From JABDCD01 sp964469525 (GTDB lineage: Bacteria; Pseudomonadota; Alphaproteobacteria; Rickettsiales; SXRF01): a stretch of DNA of 64,000 bases. This document shows positions 35,854-44,646 of this stretch, in pieces (the first letter of the stretch is position 1; every line of letters starts with the position of its first letter). A model generated the notes under the pieces. That model was not told where the DNA came from. It did not search any database and saw only the letters and a list, made by a program, of their open reading frames with translations. A program made the position numbers and the translations under genes. The stretch covers positions 1-64,000 of the forward strand of contig CAYXYU010000002.1 of NCBI GenBank assembly GCA_964469525.1, in the 5' to 3' direction.

Positions 35854-36928
35854 AATAGCGGCCTCCTCGGACGCTGCACCATCAAACATTACGCACGAGG
35901 CGGATGCGCAGCGGCAGTATGTGCGCGTGCCGCTGCCGGCACATATCCACCTGAGCGGACACACCTATGCCATGCCTGACTGGTCGGTACGGGGTGCCAC
36001 CGTCAAATTCGGCGAACCGGTGCTCGGCGAGGCGGCAAAAGAGCAGGGCTTCCGGCCGGGGCAGAGCCATAATGCGTTCCTGATTTTCAAGATGGACAGC
36101 TTCGCCCTGCACATTCCCATGCAGGTGGGGATCAAGCACGTCGATGCCGTCAAGAAGCGCATGGGCGTCGTGTTCGAGGACATGTCCCCCAGGCAGCTTT
36201 CCGTCATGCAGCAGCTGGTCAGCGCCTATGTCAGTGGCGAGCTTACCTCGGCAGAAGACATCATCCATGTCGTGGAGCGCAATAACTTCGTCAAGCCCCG
36301 CACCATACCGTCCGAGGGGGCGGTCTCCTGGGAGCGACGGCTGCAGCTCTTCTTCCGGAAACTTATCGTCTTCCTCGTCGCGCTCCTGCTGTTCGGCTAT
36401 CTGGTTTTAAGCATTTATGAGAGGAATTTCATCGTCGAAGCCAGCAACGCCTATGTGGATGCGGGAAGTTTCATGGTCAGCACGCCCGCCGGCGGCACCG
36501 TCTTCTACACCGATATCGACCAGGGCGCCCAGGTCAAGCAGGGAGCGCCGCTGGCGCTCATCCAGTCCCGCACCGGCACGATCACCACGCTCGAAAGCCC
36601 GTGCGACTGCGTCATGCATCAGACGCTGGCGGCGCACGGCAACCACGTCAACGAAGGCGATTCCGTACTGTCGCTGGTGCAGAACGGAGCGCTGATGTAT
36701 GTGACGGCCTTCATGCCCTACGAGGTGGCGAGGGATATGTATGAAGGCCAGCCGGCGCAGGTCGCCGTCGGAGGCGCTGCTGTCCGGCTGAACGGAACGG
36801 TCGACTATATCTCCCATGTAGCTGCGACCAGAGACGGGCTCTACAAACTGCGCATCGTTACCAAAGATCCCATCGATTCTTCATTGTTGGGGACGCCAGC
36901 CCATGTCACCATCGATACATTCCGCTAA
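35837..36928 (+). CDS. alg44: Alg44, PilZ c-di-GMP receptor/co-polymerase (non-AUG start)
   Basis: About 363 aa. An N-terminal PilZ domain carries the c-di-GMP motif RxxxR (QRQYVR) and the second motif DWSVRG (DxSxxG form). One membrane helix (LIVFLVALLLFGYLVLSIYE) and a periplasmic membrane-fusion-like domain follow. No ATG, GTG or TTG lies in frame between a stop at 35774 and GTG 35921, and starting at 35921 would delete the first Arg of RxxxR. GGGAG at 35824-35828 is ideally spaced for an ATC at 35837, so I annotate that start. It overlaps alg8 by 17 bp. Confidence 0.85.
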   Translation: MVSNLKIAASSDAAPSNITHEADAQRQYVRVPLPAHIHLSGHTYAMPDWSVRGATVKFGEPVLGEAAKEQGFRPGQSHNAFLIFKMDSFALHIPMQVGIKHVDAVKKRMGVVFEDMSPRQLSVMQQLVSAYVSGELTSAEDIIHVVERNNFVKPRTIPSEGAVSWERRLQLFFRKLIVFLVALLLFGYLVLSIYERNFIVEASNAYVDAGSFMVSTPAGGTVFYTDIDQGAQVKQGAPLALIQSRTGTITTLESPCDCVMHQTLAAHGNHVNEGDSVLSLVQNGALMYVTAFMPYEVARDMYEGQPAQVAVGGAAVRLNGTVDYISHVAATRDGLYKLRIVTKDPIDSSLLGTPAHVTIDTFR

Positions 36929-39900
36929 AGGCGGCATCAGAAGGCTGGTTCTCACCTGCTTGGGCGGCGTATGCATATGGCTTTCGACTTCCGCCTGGAT
37001 ATTCTCCACCTCCTCTCAGGATAAAGACAGCGCCGACATCGAGCAGGCCTTCCTGCAGGCTGAACGGGAAACCGAGAAAGGAGCGGCGCGCAAGCAATGG
37101 AAGGCACTGCTGGAGCAGATCAAGGGCCGTTCAGATCTCCCTCCTTACATCACTGCCGAAAGTATTCAGCGCATCATCATTGATCTCTACGTGCAGCCCT
37201 ATGTACGTTCCGGCAAGCAGGAGGCGGCGATCGAGGCCTATGACTATATCCGCCAGGTTCCGGACAAGGAGATGCGCCTGTGGGGATTGGCGCATTTGCT
37301 GTATCAGATGACCAAGCGCAGCAGTTCAGGCATGCATCCGGACCTGCTTCCCATCGCACAGGACAGCATCGACAGCATCTATCATGATGCCATAGACTTG
37401 GCGCCGGAGGTGCGCGGACGGCTTTACTACACGCTGGCGACCATCATGACTGGCGAGGCCGGCCAGCAGGCCTATTCCGAAAAAGAGCTGCAGCGTGTCC
37501 ACGCGCTGATTATGCGTGTCGAGCAGCCGGGCCACCGGCTGGAACTGATACGGCGCTTCGGGGCATTGTCCAAGGTCTTTTCACCATCATTGTATCCTGC
37601 GACATTTCATCCGCTGTATCGTGCTTTCGCCGAAAGCCAGCCGGAAACAGAGCAGTTGCTTGTCATTCACAGGGATGCGGTGGCGAAGGATCATTTCCAT
37701 GCCGCTTTGTATGCCCTTCTCGCGATCAAAGACGGAAAAATACGCACGGTGAAGCTGAAGGAGTATTACCAGGCCCTGGTGGAAGAGGGCGCGATTTCAC
37801 GTGCGCGCCGCGTCGCCGAGCAGACGGACAATCTTTCGGCCTGCGTCTATATGTGGAGCGGGCTGATGCGCGAATACCTGTATTACGGCTATGATCTGAA
37901 GGCGAAGTCGGCGCAGGATCACGGCATGCAGTGCGCTGATGCGATGGACGATGCTGCCGATCGGCAGCAGGCGGTACGTCTCATTGAGGAAAGGCAGGCG
38001 GAGGGCAGGGATAAGCACGGCCAGTATACCCAGGCCGATCCTAAAAAAAAAGAGGAGCTCGAACGCCGGATCGATCAGGCTTTGAGGAATAAAGGCGTGG
38101 CGCAGGCAGCGGCCCTGGTCAGAGAGGAAAGCGATACCAAACTGCGCGTCGGCGGATTTCATTATCTCGCTAGGCGGCAGGCCACCACGCTGGACCGCTA
38201 TCGCATGCTGACGTCCGGTCCGCTGACAGAAGGTAAAGATCCCCTCGATTCCGTTTCGTATGTTCTGGGGCCGTCATCCGACATCTCTTCACCAGGCATC
38301 ACCGAGGTCAAGATGCAGGAGGCGGCGCTGCGGCAGCATCATGGGGCTAACGCCAGTAATATCATGGCCTATGAGGGCATACCGTCTGCCATCGGCCAGG
38401 TGATTCACTTCATGCGGCTACCGCAGCAGGCAGAAATTTCCGGCAAGGTCGTGCGGGCGAAGATACCGTTGCCGCAGGGCGGCAGAATCATCCTGTCGCA
38501 TTACGAGAGCAACATCTTTAACTCATCCTTTACCCGGCTGCTTGGCAACAGCGGGTTCGTGCTCGGGCAGCAATCCGCCGCCCCGCTGGCCATCACGGTG
38601 GAGAACGGGGTGTTCGATCTCATGGCTATCTATGACGGGTTGATCGATCTGGGGAACCTGCGCTGCATGGAGAAAAACGCCAACATCTATACGCTGCGCT
38701 GCCCTCTGATCGTCGGTACGGACGCGACATTGGTCCTGAGCGGGGACACTGTTTCCGAATTGCGGTTATCGGCCCAGGCGCGCAGCTATATCATCAACGC
38801 CAATACCCTCTACGTCACCGATGTCACGCTGATGAGCTGGGATGAGGATAAAAAGGAGCCGATGTGGCTGGACTATGACAAGCGCTACCGCTTCCGGCCG
38901 TTTTTCACCTCATGGAACCGCTCCTACAGCTATATCGGCAACTCGGAGATCATCGCGCTGGGCTACGATCATGGCAAATCCTACGGCATCTCCTTCTCTT
39001 CCGGTCCCAACAACTGGGAGAATCTGGGGGAGATCGACAATCATGATCGTCCAACCGGTATCATCGTCAATAATTCCTTCCACAACATGATGTTCGGATT
39101 TTACTCCTACGAGGCGTATAACGCCGTGCTGGTGGGGAACGAATATATCGACAACGTGGTGTACGGCATCGATCCGCATGACCGCTCCACCCATCTGGTG
39201 ATTGCCTACAATACCGCCTATGGCTCGACCAAGAAGCATGGCATCATCATCTCGCGCGAGGTGAAGAAATCGCTGATCGCGGGCAATTTGTCCTTCGATA
39301 ACCGCGGCTCGGGCATCATGCTCGACCGCGAAAGCGACGAAACGCTGATTTACGCCAACACCGCCTTTGCGAATGACGGGGAAGGCATCGCTCTGTTCGA
39401 GAGCAACTGCAGCATCATCGCCGCCAACCTGCTTTTTCAGAATAAGGGTTCCGGAGTCCGGCTGCGCAACAGCCACGACATAGGGCTCTATTACAACCGG
39501 ATCATGCACAACAATCACGGCATAACCGCTTATAGCTTGGCGTTGGAAGACGATCCCAATCATCGTCACCGCAATTTCACGCTGGACCCTTATTACACCC
39601 TCACGACCTTCAGTGCCGTGGGTAATAAGCTGGAGGGCAACCGGACGGGCATCTTCGTCGATGATATCGACGGCATGTTTCTCAAGGCAAACAGCTATAT
39701 AAATCAGGCACCGTCGCTGTTCCGCGGCGACTGGTTCGCCACCCGTGTGGCAGACATCATGCAGATGGACCGGCAGGCAAAAGGGGCAGTGCTCAGCCGC
39801 ATCTGCCCGACGACGCGCACCGTGCCATCACAACATTCCTGCATATTCCGCGAGAACGGCACGCTGCGCGGTGATGGGATGGACCTGCTGCTGCTGCGGC

Positions 39901-39968
39901 TGTCGCTGCCGCAATGCAAGATCCTTCAGGCCGACATCCGCACGGCGAGAAAGGAGACAACGCAATGA
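36903..39968 (+). CDS. algG: Giant AlgG mannuronan C5-epimerase with helical N-terminal extension
   Basis: 1021 aa; AlgG in Pseudomonas is about 540. Residues ~20-35 are a signal or anchor helix. Residues ~45-440 are helix-rich, TPR/HEAT-like (AIEAYDYIRQVPDKEMRLWGLAHLL, GRLYYTLATIMTGEAG, RARRVAEQTDNLSACVYMWSG). The C-terminal half is AlgG: beta-helix rungs and the active-site motif YGIDPHD (Y754, D757, H759), then GSTKKHGIIISREVKKSLIAG. Periplasmic epimerisation of nascent mannuronan. ATG at 36903 overlaps alg44 by 26 bp; the stop overlaps algL by ATGA. Confidence 0.9.
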   Translation: MSPSIHSAKGGIRRLVLTCLGGVCIWLSTSAWIFSTSSQDKDSADIEQAFLQAERETEKGAARKQWKALLEQIKGRSDLPPYITAESIQRIIIDLYVQPYVRSGKQEAAIEAYDYIRQVPDKEMRLWGLAHLLYQMTKRSSSGMHPDLLPIAQDSIDSIYHDAIDLAPEVRGRLYYTLATIMTGEAGQQAYSEKELQRVHALIMRVEQPGHRLELIRRFGALSKVFSPSLYPATFHPLYRAFAESQPETEQLLVIHRDAVAKDHFHAALYALLAIKDGKIRTVKLKEYYQALVEEGAISRARRVAEQTDNLSACVYMWSGLMREYLYYGYDLKAKSAQDHGMQCADAMDDAADRQQAVRLIEERQAEGRDKHGQYTQADPKKKEELERRIDQALRNKGVAQAAALVREESDTKLRVGGFHYLARRQATTLDRYRMLTSGPLTEGKDPLDSVSYVLGPSSDISSPGITEVKMQEAALRQHHGANASNIMAYEGIPSAIGQVIHFMRLPQQAEISGKVVRAKIPLPQGGRIILSHYESNIFNSSFTRLLGNSGFVLGQQSAAPLAITVENGVFDLMAIYDGLIDLGNLRCMEKNANIYTLRCPLIVGTDATLVLSGDTVSELRLSAQARSYIINANTLYVTDVTLMSWDEDKKEPMWLDYDKRYRFRPFFTSWNRSYSYIGNSEIIALGYDHGKSYGISFSSGPNNWENLGEIDNHDRPTGIIVNNSFHNMMFGFYSYEAYNAVLVGNEYIDNVVYGIDPHDRSTHLVIAYNTAYGSTKKHGIIISREVKKSLIAGNLSFDNRGSGIMLDRESDETLIYANTAFANDGEGIALFESNCSIIAANLLFQNKGSGVRLRNSHDIGLYYNRIMHNNHGITAYSLALEDDPNHRHRNFTLDPYYTLTTFSAVGNKLEGNRTGIFVDDIDGMFLKANSYINQAPSLFRGDWFATRVADIMQMDRQAKGAVLSRICPTTRTVPSQHSCIFRENGTLRGDGMDLLLLRLSLPQCKILQADIRTARKETTQ

Positions 39969-41074
39969 TCCGTATCGCTTTCGCCTTACTTCTGTGCGCG
40001 CTGGCGCTGCCGGCCGGCGCCGCTCTCGCCGCTCCGGAAGGGGCGCTGTTCGACATCGAAAAGCGTCGGCAGCAGCTGCAGACGCCGGAATATGCACAGC
40101 TGCGCGCCTACTGCATGGGGCAGGACGCTGATCCGCCGCCGGAAGCCATGCCGCCGCCCTTTCCGGCACTGAAGGCAACAGAGGCATACGGCACGGACGA
40201 TGCGATGGAGGATTTCAGCTATTACCTGATGTTCCACAGCGGCCGGGCGCTGGCGGGGGATCATGCGTCGCAGCAGCGGGTGAAGACGGCCCTGCTAAGC
40301 TGGGCAAAGGCGGACGCGCTGGAGCAAACCGAAGAAAGTCACGATACTTACTATGCGCTGAAGCGCGGCCTGCTGCCGGTGATCGTTTCCTACGAAATCC
40401 TGCGCCCGCAGATGACGGAATCCGAACGGACAACGGCGCAAGCCTGGATCGATCCGCTGGTCCGGCGTATCGACAAAATGTTCGGCAAGGAGGTCGACCG
40501 CAATAATCACCGCTATCTGGCGGACGCGGTGCTGACGCTGTGGGGTGACGTGATCGGCGATCCGGCACTGTATGCAAAGGGAAAGGAGCGCTTCGCAGCA
40601 GCGCTTTCCGACATGACGGCGGAAGGGGCGCTGCCGCTGGAGGCGAGGCGGGGAGCGCGCGCGCTTTGGTATGCACGGCAGTCGCTGGCGAATCTGACCA
40701 TGATCGCGAGCATCTATCACCGCAATGGCGAATCGCTTTATACCCATACGCAGAGGGAGGCAACGCTTGCCCGACTCATGCATCACTTCGTCACCGGCGT
40801 ACGCTATCCGTTCACGGTGCTGGCCAGCGCGTCCCAGAACCATATCCCGGGGCCATCAAAGAACTTCCTGGAGCAGGATATGGGAATGCTGGACCGGCGC
40901 GGCCATGGTCGCCATTACATGGCATTCGCGCATATGTATCTGGCGCACGCGCCGGAAAACGACGCGTCCCGCCGGCGGCTGGAAGCGCTGATGCAGGACG
41001 AAGTGTTCGATGAACTGCCGCTGATTGATGAGTTCGCCGGCGGTAACGCCACCTGTTTCTGGGGAATGCCATGA
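39965..41074 (+). CDS. algL: Periplasmic alginate lyase AlgL (PL5)
   Basis: 369 aa with a signal peptide (MIRIAFALLLCALALPAGAALA). PL5 catalytic motif N180-N-H182-R-Y in EVDRNNHRYLAD (NNHSYW in Pseudomonas). Cleaves mis-targeted alginate in the periplasm and is part of the synthesis complex. Translationally coupled on both sides (ATGA at 39965 and 41071). The C-terminus ends in a Cys-containing ATCFWGMP. Distinct from the RTX-type PL7 lyase downstream. Confidence 0.93.
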   Translation: MIRIAFALLLCALALPAGAALAAPEGALFDIEKRRQQLQTPEYAQLRAYCMGQDADPPPEAMPPPFPALKATEAYGTDDAMEDFSYYLMFHSGRALAGDHASQQRVKTALLSWAKADALEQTEESHDTYYALKRGLLPVIVSYEILRPQMTESERTTAQAWIDPLVRRIDKMFGKEVDRNNHRYLADAVLTLWGDVIGDPALYAKGKERFAAALSDMTAEGALPLEARRGARALWYARQSLANLTMIASIYHRNGESLYTHTQREATLARLMHHFVTGVRYPFTVLASASQNHIPGPSKNFLEQDMGMLDRRGHGRHYMAFAHMYLAHAPENDASRRRLEALMQDEVFDELPLIDEFAGGNATCFWGMP

Positions 41075-41997
41075 TCCGCAATGCACGTATTGTATTTCTC
41101 CTGCTGCTTGCCTCCGCCCAGCCGGTGGATGCGCAGGAGGTGGCGTTCACTGCGCAGGATCAGACAGAGATGAAGGAACTGGTGGCAAGCGTGCGTCGCG
41201 GCTCGGCCAATGCGGAAATCAAGCTGGCCGACTGGCTGCGGGAAAAGGGTAGCCACAAGGAGGCCGAACGCTGGTACCGCTATGCCTTTATCCAGGACAG
41301 CGGACGCGCCGGATTTACTCTGTGCCAGATGCACAAGCAGGGGTTCATCACGCTGCAATATCCGGATCCGATCTGCAAGCTCAGCATCCATATGATGGAG
41401 GAAGCGGCGTACAAAGGGGACGATTCTTCCGCCCTGATATTGGGGCTGCTCTACCTCAAGGGGGAGTATGTCGCGCGGGACTATGAAAAAACCGTGCGGT
41501 TCCTTCAGATCGCTCGCAGCAAGGGAAAAGCCATGGCATCGTACCACCTGGGAAACGTATACAGCAACGGCCTGTTCGCCTCGATACAGCCGCGCAAGGC
41601 ACTTTCCTACTATAAGGAAGCCTCCGACAAGGGAGTGGCGGAAGCGACCCGGCAGCTGGCCCTGGCTTACCTGACCGGCACCTACTACACCCGCGATCCG
41701 AATGAGGCCAAACGACTGTTCGAGAAAAGCATCGTGCAGGGCGACGTCGAAGCAATGCGGGACTTGGCCAATCTTTACCGATACGAAGAACACAATATGG
41801 CTCAGTACCTGCACTGGATGCAGCGTGCGGCCGAAGCCGGCAACAGCGACGCTCAGTATTACCTTGGCCTGCATTTCGAGGCGCAAAATCCGGCGAAGGC
41901 CAGGGAGTATTTCGTGGCGGCGGCCACGCAGAAACATTTCATGGCGCGGCAGAAACTGCCTAACTGGGAAAAAGCGGTGGAGGAGGCGACCCCATGA
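41071..41997 (+). CDS. Secreted Sel1-repeat protein in the alg operon
   Basis: 308 aa. Cleavable signal peptide (RIVFLLLLASAQPVDAQ), then Sel1-like repeats: AEIKLADWLREKGSHKEAERWYRYA, SALILGLLYLKGEYVARDYEKTVRFLQIA, ASYHLGNVYSNGLF and DAQYYLGLHFEAQNPAKAREYF. No lipobox. Coupled to algL (ATGA) and to the next gene (overlap 41994-41997). Probably a periplasmic scaffold. No sequence counterpart in the Pseudomonas locus that I recognise, apart from the shared repeat type of AlgK. Confidence 0.8.
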   Translation: MIRNARIVFLLLLASAQPVDAQEVAFTAQDQTEMKELVASVRRGSANAEIKLADWLREKGSHKEAERWYRYAFIQDSGRAGFTLCQMHKQGFITLQYPDPICKLSIHMMEEAAYKGDDSSALILGLLYLKGEYVARDYEKTVRFLQIARSKGKAMASYHLGNVYSNGLFASIQPRKALSYYKEASDKGVAEATRQLALAYLTGTYYTRDPNEAKRLFEKSIVQGDVEAMRDLANLYRYEEHNMAQYLHWMQRAAEAGNSDAQYYLGLHFEAQNPAKAREYFVAAATQKHFMARQKLPNWEKAVEEATP

Positions 41998-44396
41998 GAA
42001 AGGCCCCTCCAATGTTCGTCGGCGCTGTTGGCGTTCTCGTGCTGCTGCTGTCCGGTGCGGCCGATGCGAAAGAGATACAGTTCATCATGCCACCGCAGTA
42101 TGATTACCAAACCATCTGCAAGGCCGCGGCGGAGCGCTTCGATCCGGAGGAAGTGGAGGCGCTGCGCCGCCGTCCACTATCAGAGCTCACGCCCGAGGAA
42201 CTGGTGCGGCTGGCCGAAGCCTATAGCGACAACAGCGATGTAATCACGCCCGACTATGCGTTTGCGCTGACCGCGGTCGACCAAGTCCTGAAGCTTCCCT
42301 ACCGGGGAGAAAACCAACCTTTCATCGACGATGCGCTGTTCATCAAGGCCGATATCCTGCATAAGGGAAGGGCGGGCGAGCCCAGACGCGCCGAAGCCAA
42401 AGCCATACTGGAGACGCTGATTGTCCGCAACCACGCCAAGGCGCATCGCCGCTACGGCGAGATCTATGAAGACGAGCAGCGCTTTCCGCAGGCGATGGAG
42501 TCGTACAAAAAGGCTATCATCAGCGGTAACATCACTGCCTATTTCAACCTGGCGCGCCTGTATCACGAAAAGAAGGTGAAAGCCTCGCCGGCGGAGTTCC
42601 GCCGCGCCCTGTCCAACCTGCATGACGCCACCCTGCAGAATATCGCCAAAGGCAACTGCCAGGTTATGGTGGAGATGGCGAAGTTCTACCGCCTGCTCGA
42701 GCCGATGGAGGGAGCGCACGAGCACAGCGTCGCCTGGTTCCGGCACGCTGCTTCCACCCCCACCATCTCCGGCAAGTTGCTGTATGCCGAACTGCTGTTG
42801 CCGCAGGCGGAGGCGAGAAATGACTGGCGGGAGGTGGTCGCCTTGTGGGAGGGGGCGGCAACGCTGGGATCGGTCAAGGCCATGCGGCATCTGGGAGATT
42901 ATTACCTCTCCGGCCACGCCTTCGATCCCGAAAAGGCCCGGCACTGGCTGCAGCTCGCCAGCCTGCGCAAGGATGTAAAAATCTCCACGCTGATGCAGTG
43001 GGCGGAAAGCCTGAAACATCTGTCTCCTCCTCCGTATGCCGATATCATCACCATCTATGAGCGCGCGGCAGGGCACGGGCAGGAAGCGGCCTGGTATGAA
43101 CTGGGACGCCTGTACCAGTACGACATGCGCAGCGAAGGCCATCTGGAGAAGGCCATCGCCTATTATCAGAAAGCCGCCGAAGCAAAACACGTGGCCGCCA
43201 TGCGGGCGCTGCAGACCGCCTACAGCTGCAATATCGGCACCGGCTTCAACCGGGAAAAGGCAACATTCTGGCAGCAGCAGATCGAGACGCATAGTGACGA
43301 GGCGTTTCTCGATGCCTTCCTTCGCGCGGCAGAGCGTGGCTTCGCGGGGGTAACGCGTGCCATGGCCCGGCGACTGGAATCGATGGCGGCGATGCCGGAA
43401 GCGGTGGAAGCGAAAGCGCTACTCGCCGCCTATTATTTTCATCAGGGTGAAGAAGATCTTGCCAACCGGCAGACGGAGGCGCTCCTGCGCCGCGATAGCG
43501 AAGAGAACGATGTATATCCCGGCCACTATGCGCTGGGGAAACTTTACTATGAAGGCATCGGGTTTACGGACGGAAAAGAATATGGGCTGAAGCTGCTGGA
43601 ACGGGCGTCGGCGGCCGGGAACGCTTCCGCGCTGATGCGGCTGGGGGACATGCATGCCGAGCGGCGGCAGTATTCGCAGGCGATCAGCTATTATCAGAAA
43701 GCAGCCAAGGAGAACAATACGGCCTACCGCAAGCTGTATTACATCTATGTTGATTTGGGCAATGTTCCGGAAGCGGTGAAGAGCCTGGAGCGGCTCGCCG
43801 CCGACGGCGATGCGGAGGCGATGCTGCGTCTGGCGGAGCATTATTACAGCGACCTGAAAGAACCGGTACAGGCCGCCTATTGGTTCGAGCAGGCAACGCG
43901 GCACTATCCCTGCGAAGCCGAAACACTTCAGCGCATCGCCCAGGCGTATAGGCGCGGCATCAACGGCGCTCCGCTTGATGAAAAACAGGCGGCAGCATGG
44001 CTGCGCTACCTGCAGCATCTTCCCATACGGGCTCACAGCCAGCCAGTAGTTCTAGCGCGAACGATCCTTTACCTTGAAGGGGAAGGAAGCGAACCGCAGA
44101 AAAAGCGCGAGGCGGTGGAAGTGCTGACCGAAATGGCGGAAGCGGGAAACGAAGATGCCCGGCAGACACTGCTCGACTATCACTTGCTGCAGTCGGATGC
44201 GAAACAGCTCATCGCCATGCTAACCCGGCAGGCGGAAACAGGCTCCGCAATTTCCATGCTCTACCTATCCAACCTGTATCTTTCCGGCTTCGCCGACATT
44301 CCGCCCGATAAAGAAAAAGCGCTTCACTGGCTGCAACAGGCGAAGGAGGCCGGCAGCGAAACCGCCGCATTCCGCCTGGCATTGCTTACCAAATAG
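41994..44396 (+). CDS. Large secreted Sel1-repeat protein (AlgK-like)
   Basis: 800 aa. Signal peptide (MFVGAVGVLVLLLSGAADA), then an almost continuous array of 35-38 aa Sel1/TPR repeats, e.g. AKAHRRYGEIYEDEQRFPQAMESYKKA, AWYELGRLYQYDMRS, GHYALGKLYYEGIG, ALMRLGDMHAERRQYSQAISYYQKA and AMLRLAEHYYSDLKEPVQAAYWFEQA. Ends at the operon's 3' side. Probably a periplasmic protein-interaction solenoid in the polymer-processing complex. This is the third Sel1 protein of the cluster. Confidence 0.8.
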   Translation: MRKAPPMFVGAVGVLVLLLSGAADAKEIQFIMPPQYDYQTICKAAAERFDPEEVEALRRRPLSELTPEELVRLAEAYSDNSDVITPDYAFALTAVDQVLKLPYRGENQPFIDDALFIKADILHKGRAGEPRRAEAKAILETLIVRNHAKAHRRYGEIYEDEQRFPQAMESYKKAIISGNITAYFNLARLYHEKKVKASPAEFRRALSNLHDATLQNIAKGNCQVMVEMAKFYRLLEPMEGAHEHSVAWFRHAASTPTISGKLLYAELLLPQAEARNDWREVVALWEGAATLGSVKAMRHLGDYYLSGHAFDPEKARHWLQLASLRKDVKISTLMQWAESLKHLSPPPYADIITIYERAAGHGQEAAWYELGRLYQYDMRSEGHLEKAIAYYQKAAEAKHVAAMRALQTAYSCNIGTGFNREKATFWQQQIETHSDEAFLDAFLRAAERGFAGVTRAMARRLESMAAMPEAVEAKALLAAYYFHQGEEDLANRQTEALLRRDSEENDVYPGHYALGKLYYEGIGFTDGKEYGLKLLERASAAGNASALMRLGDMHAERRQYSQAISYYQKAAKENNTAYRKLYYIYVDLGNVPEAVKSLERLAADGDAEAMLRLAEHYYSDLKEPVQAAYWFEQATRHYPCEAETLQRIAQAYRRGINGAPLDEKQAAAWLRYLQHLPIRAHSQPVVLARTILYLEGEGSEPQKKREAVEVLTEMAEAGNEDARQTLLDYHLLQSDAKQLIAMLTRQAETGSAISMLYLSNLYLSGFADIPPDKEKALHWLQQAKEAGSETAAFRLALLTK

Positions 44397-44646
44397 GTTA
44401 ATTTCCTTCTTTTTACCGCCAACGCTTGATGCGCGAATTTCTGCGCGAACACAAATCATCCTTCTAAAATCGTTCGCGTTTATGATGGTACGGCCGTGCC
44501 GTCATTAACAGTAAAGAAAATTTTTGCTTATAAAACAGTTGCAAAACCGCGACGCGTTACCTACCGTTGCAAAAAAACCACTTATACAAAATTTATTTCC
44601 TGAACTAGGAAACCCTATCGCAATTTTATATGAGGATCATCGGAAA

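Noticed and set aside
44524..44646. Extended N-terminus of the PL7 lyase
   Set aside because: It needs a TTG start without a ribosome site and adds residues unrelated to PL7; the ATG at 44647 fits the domain start.
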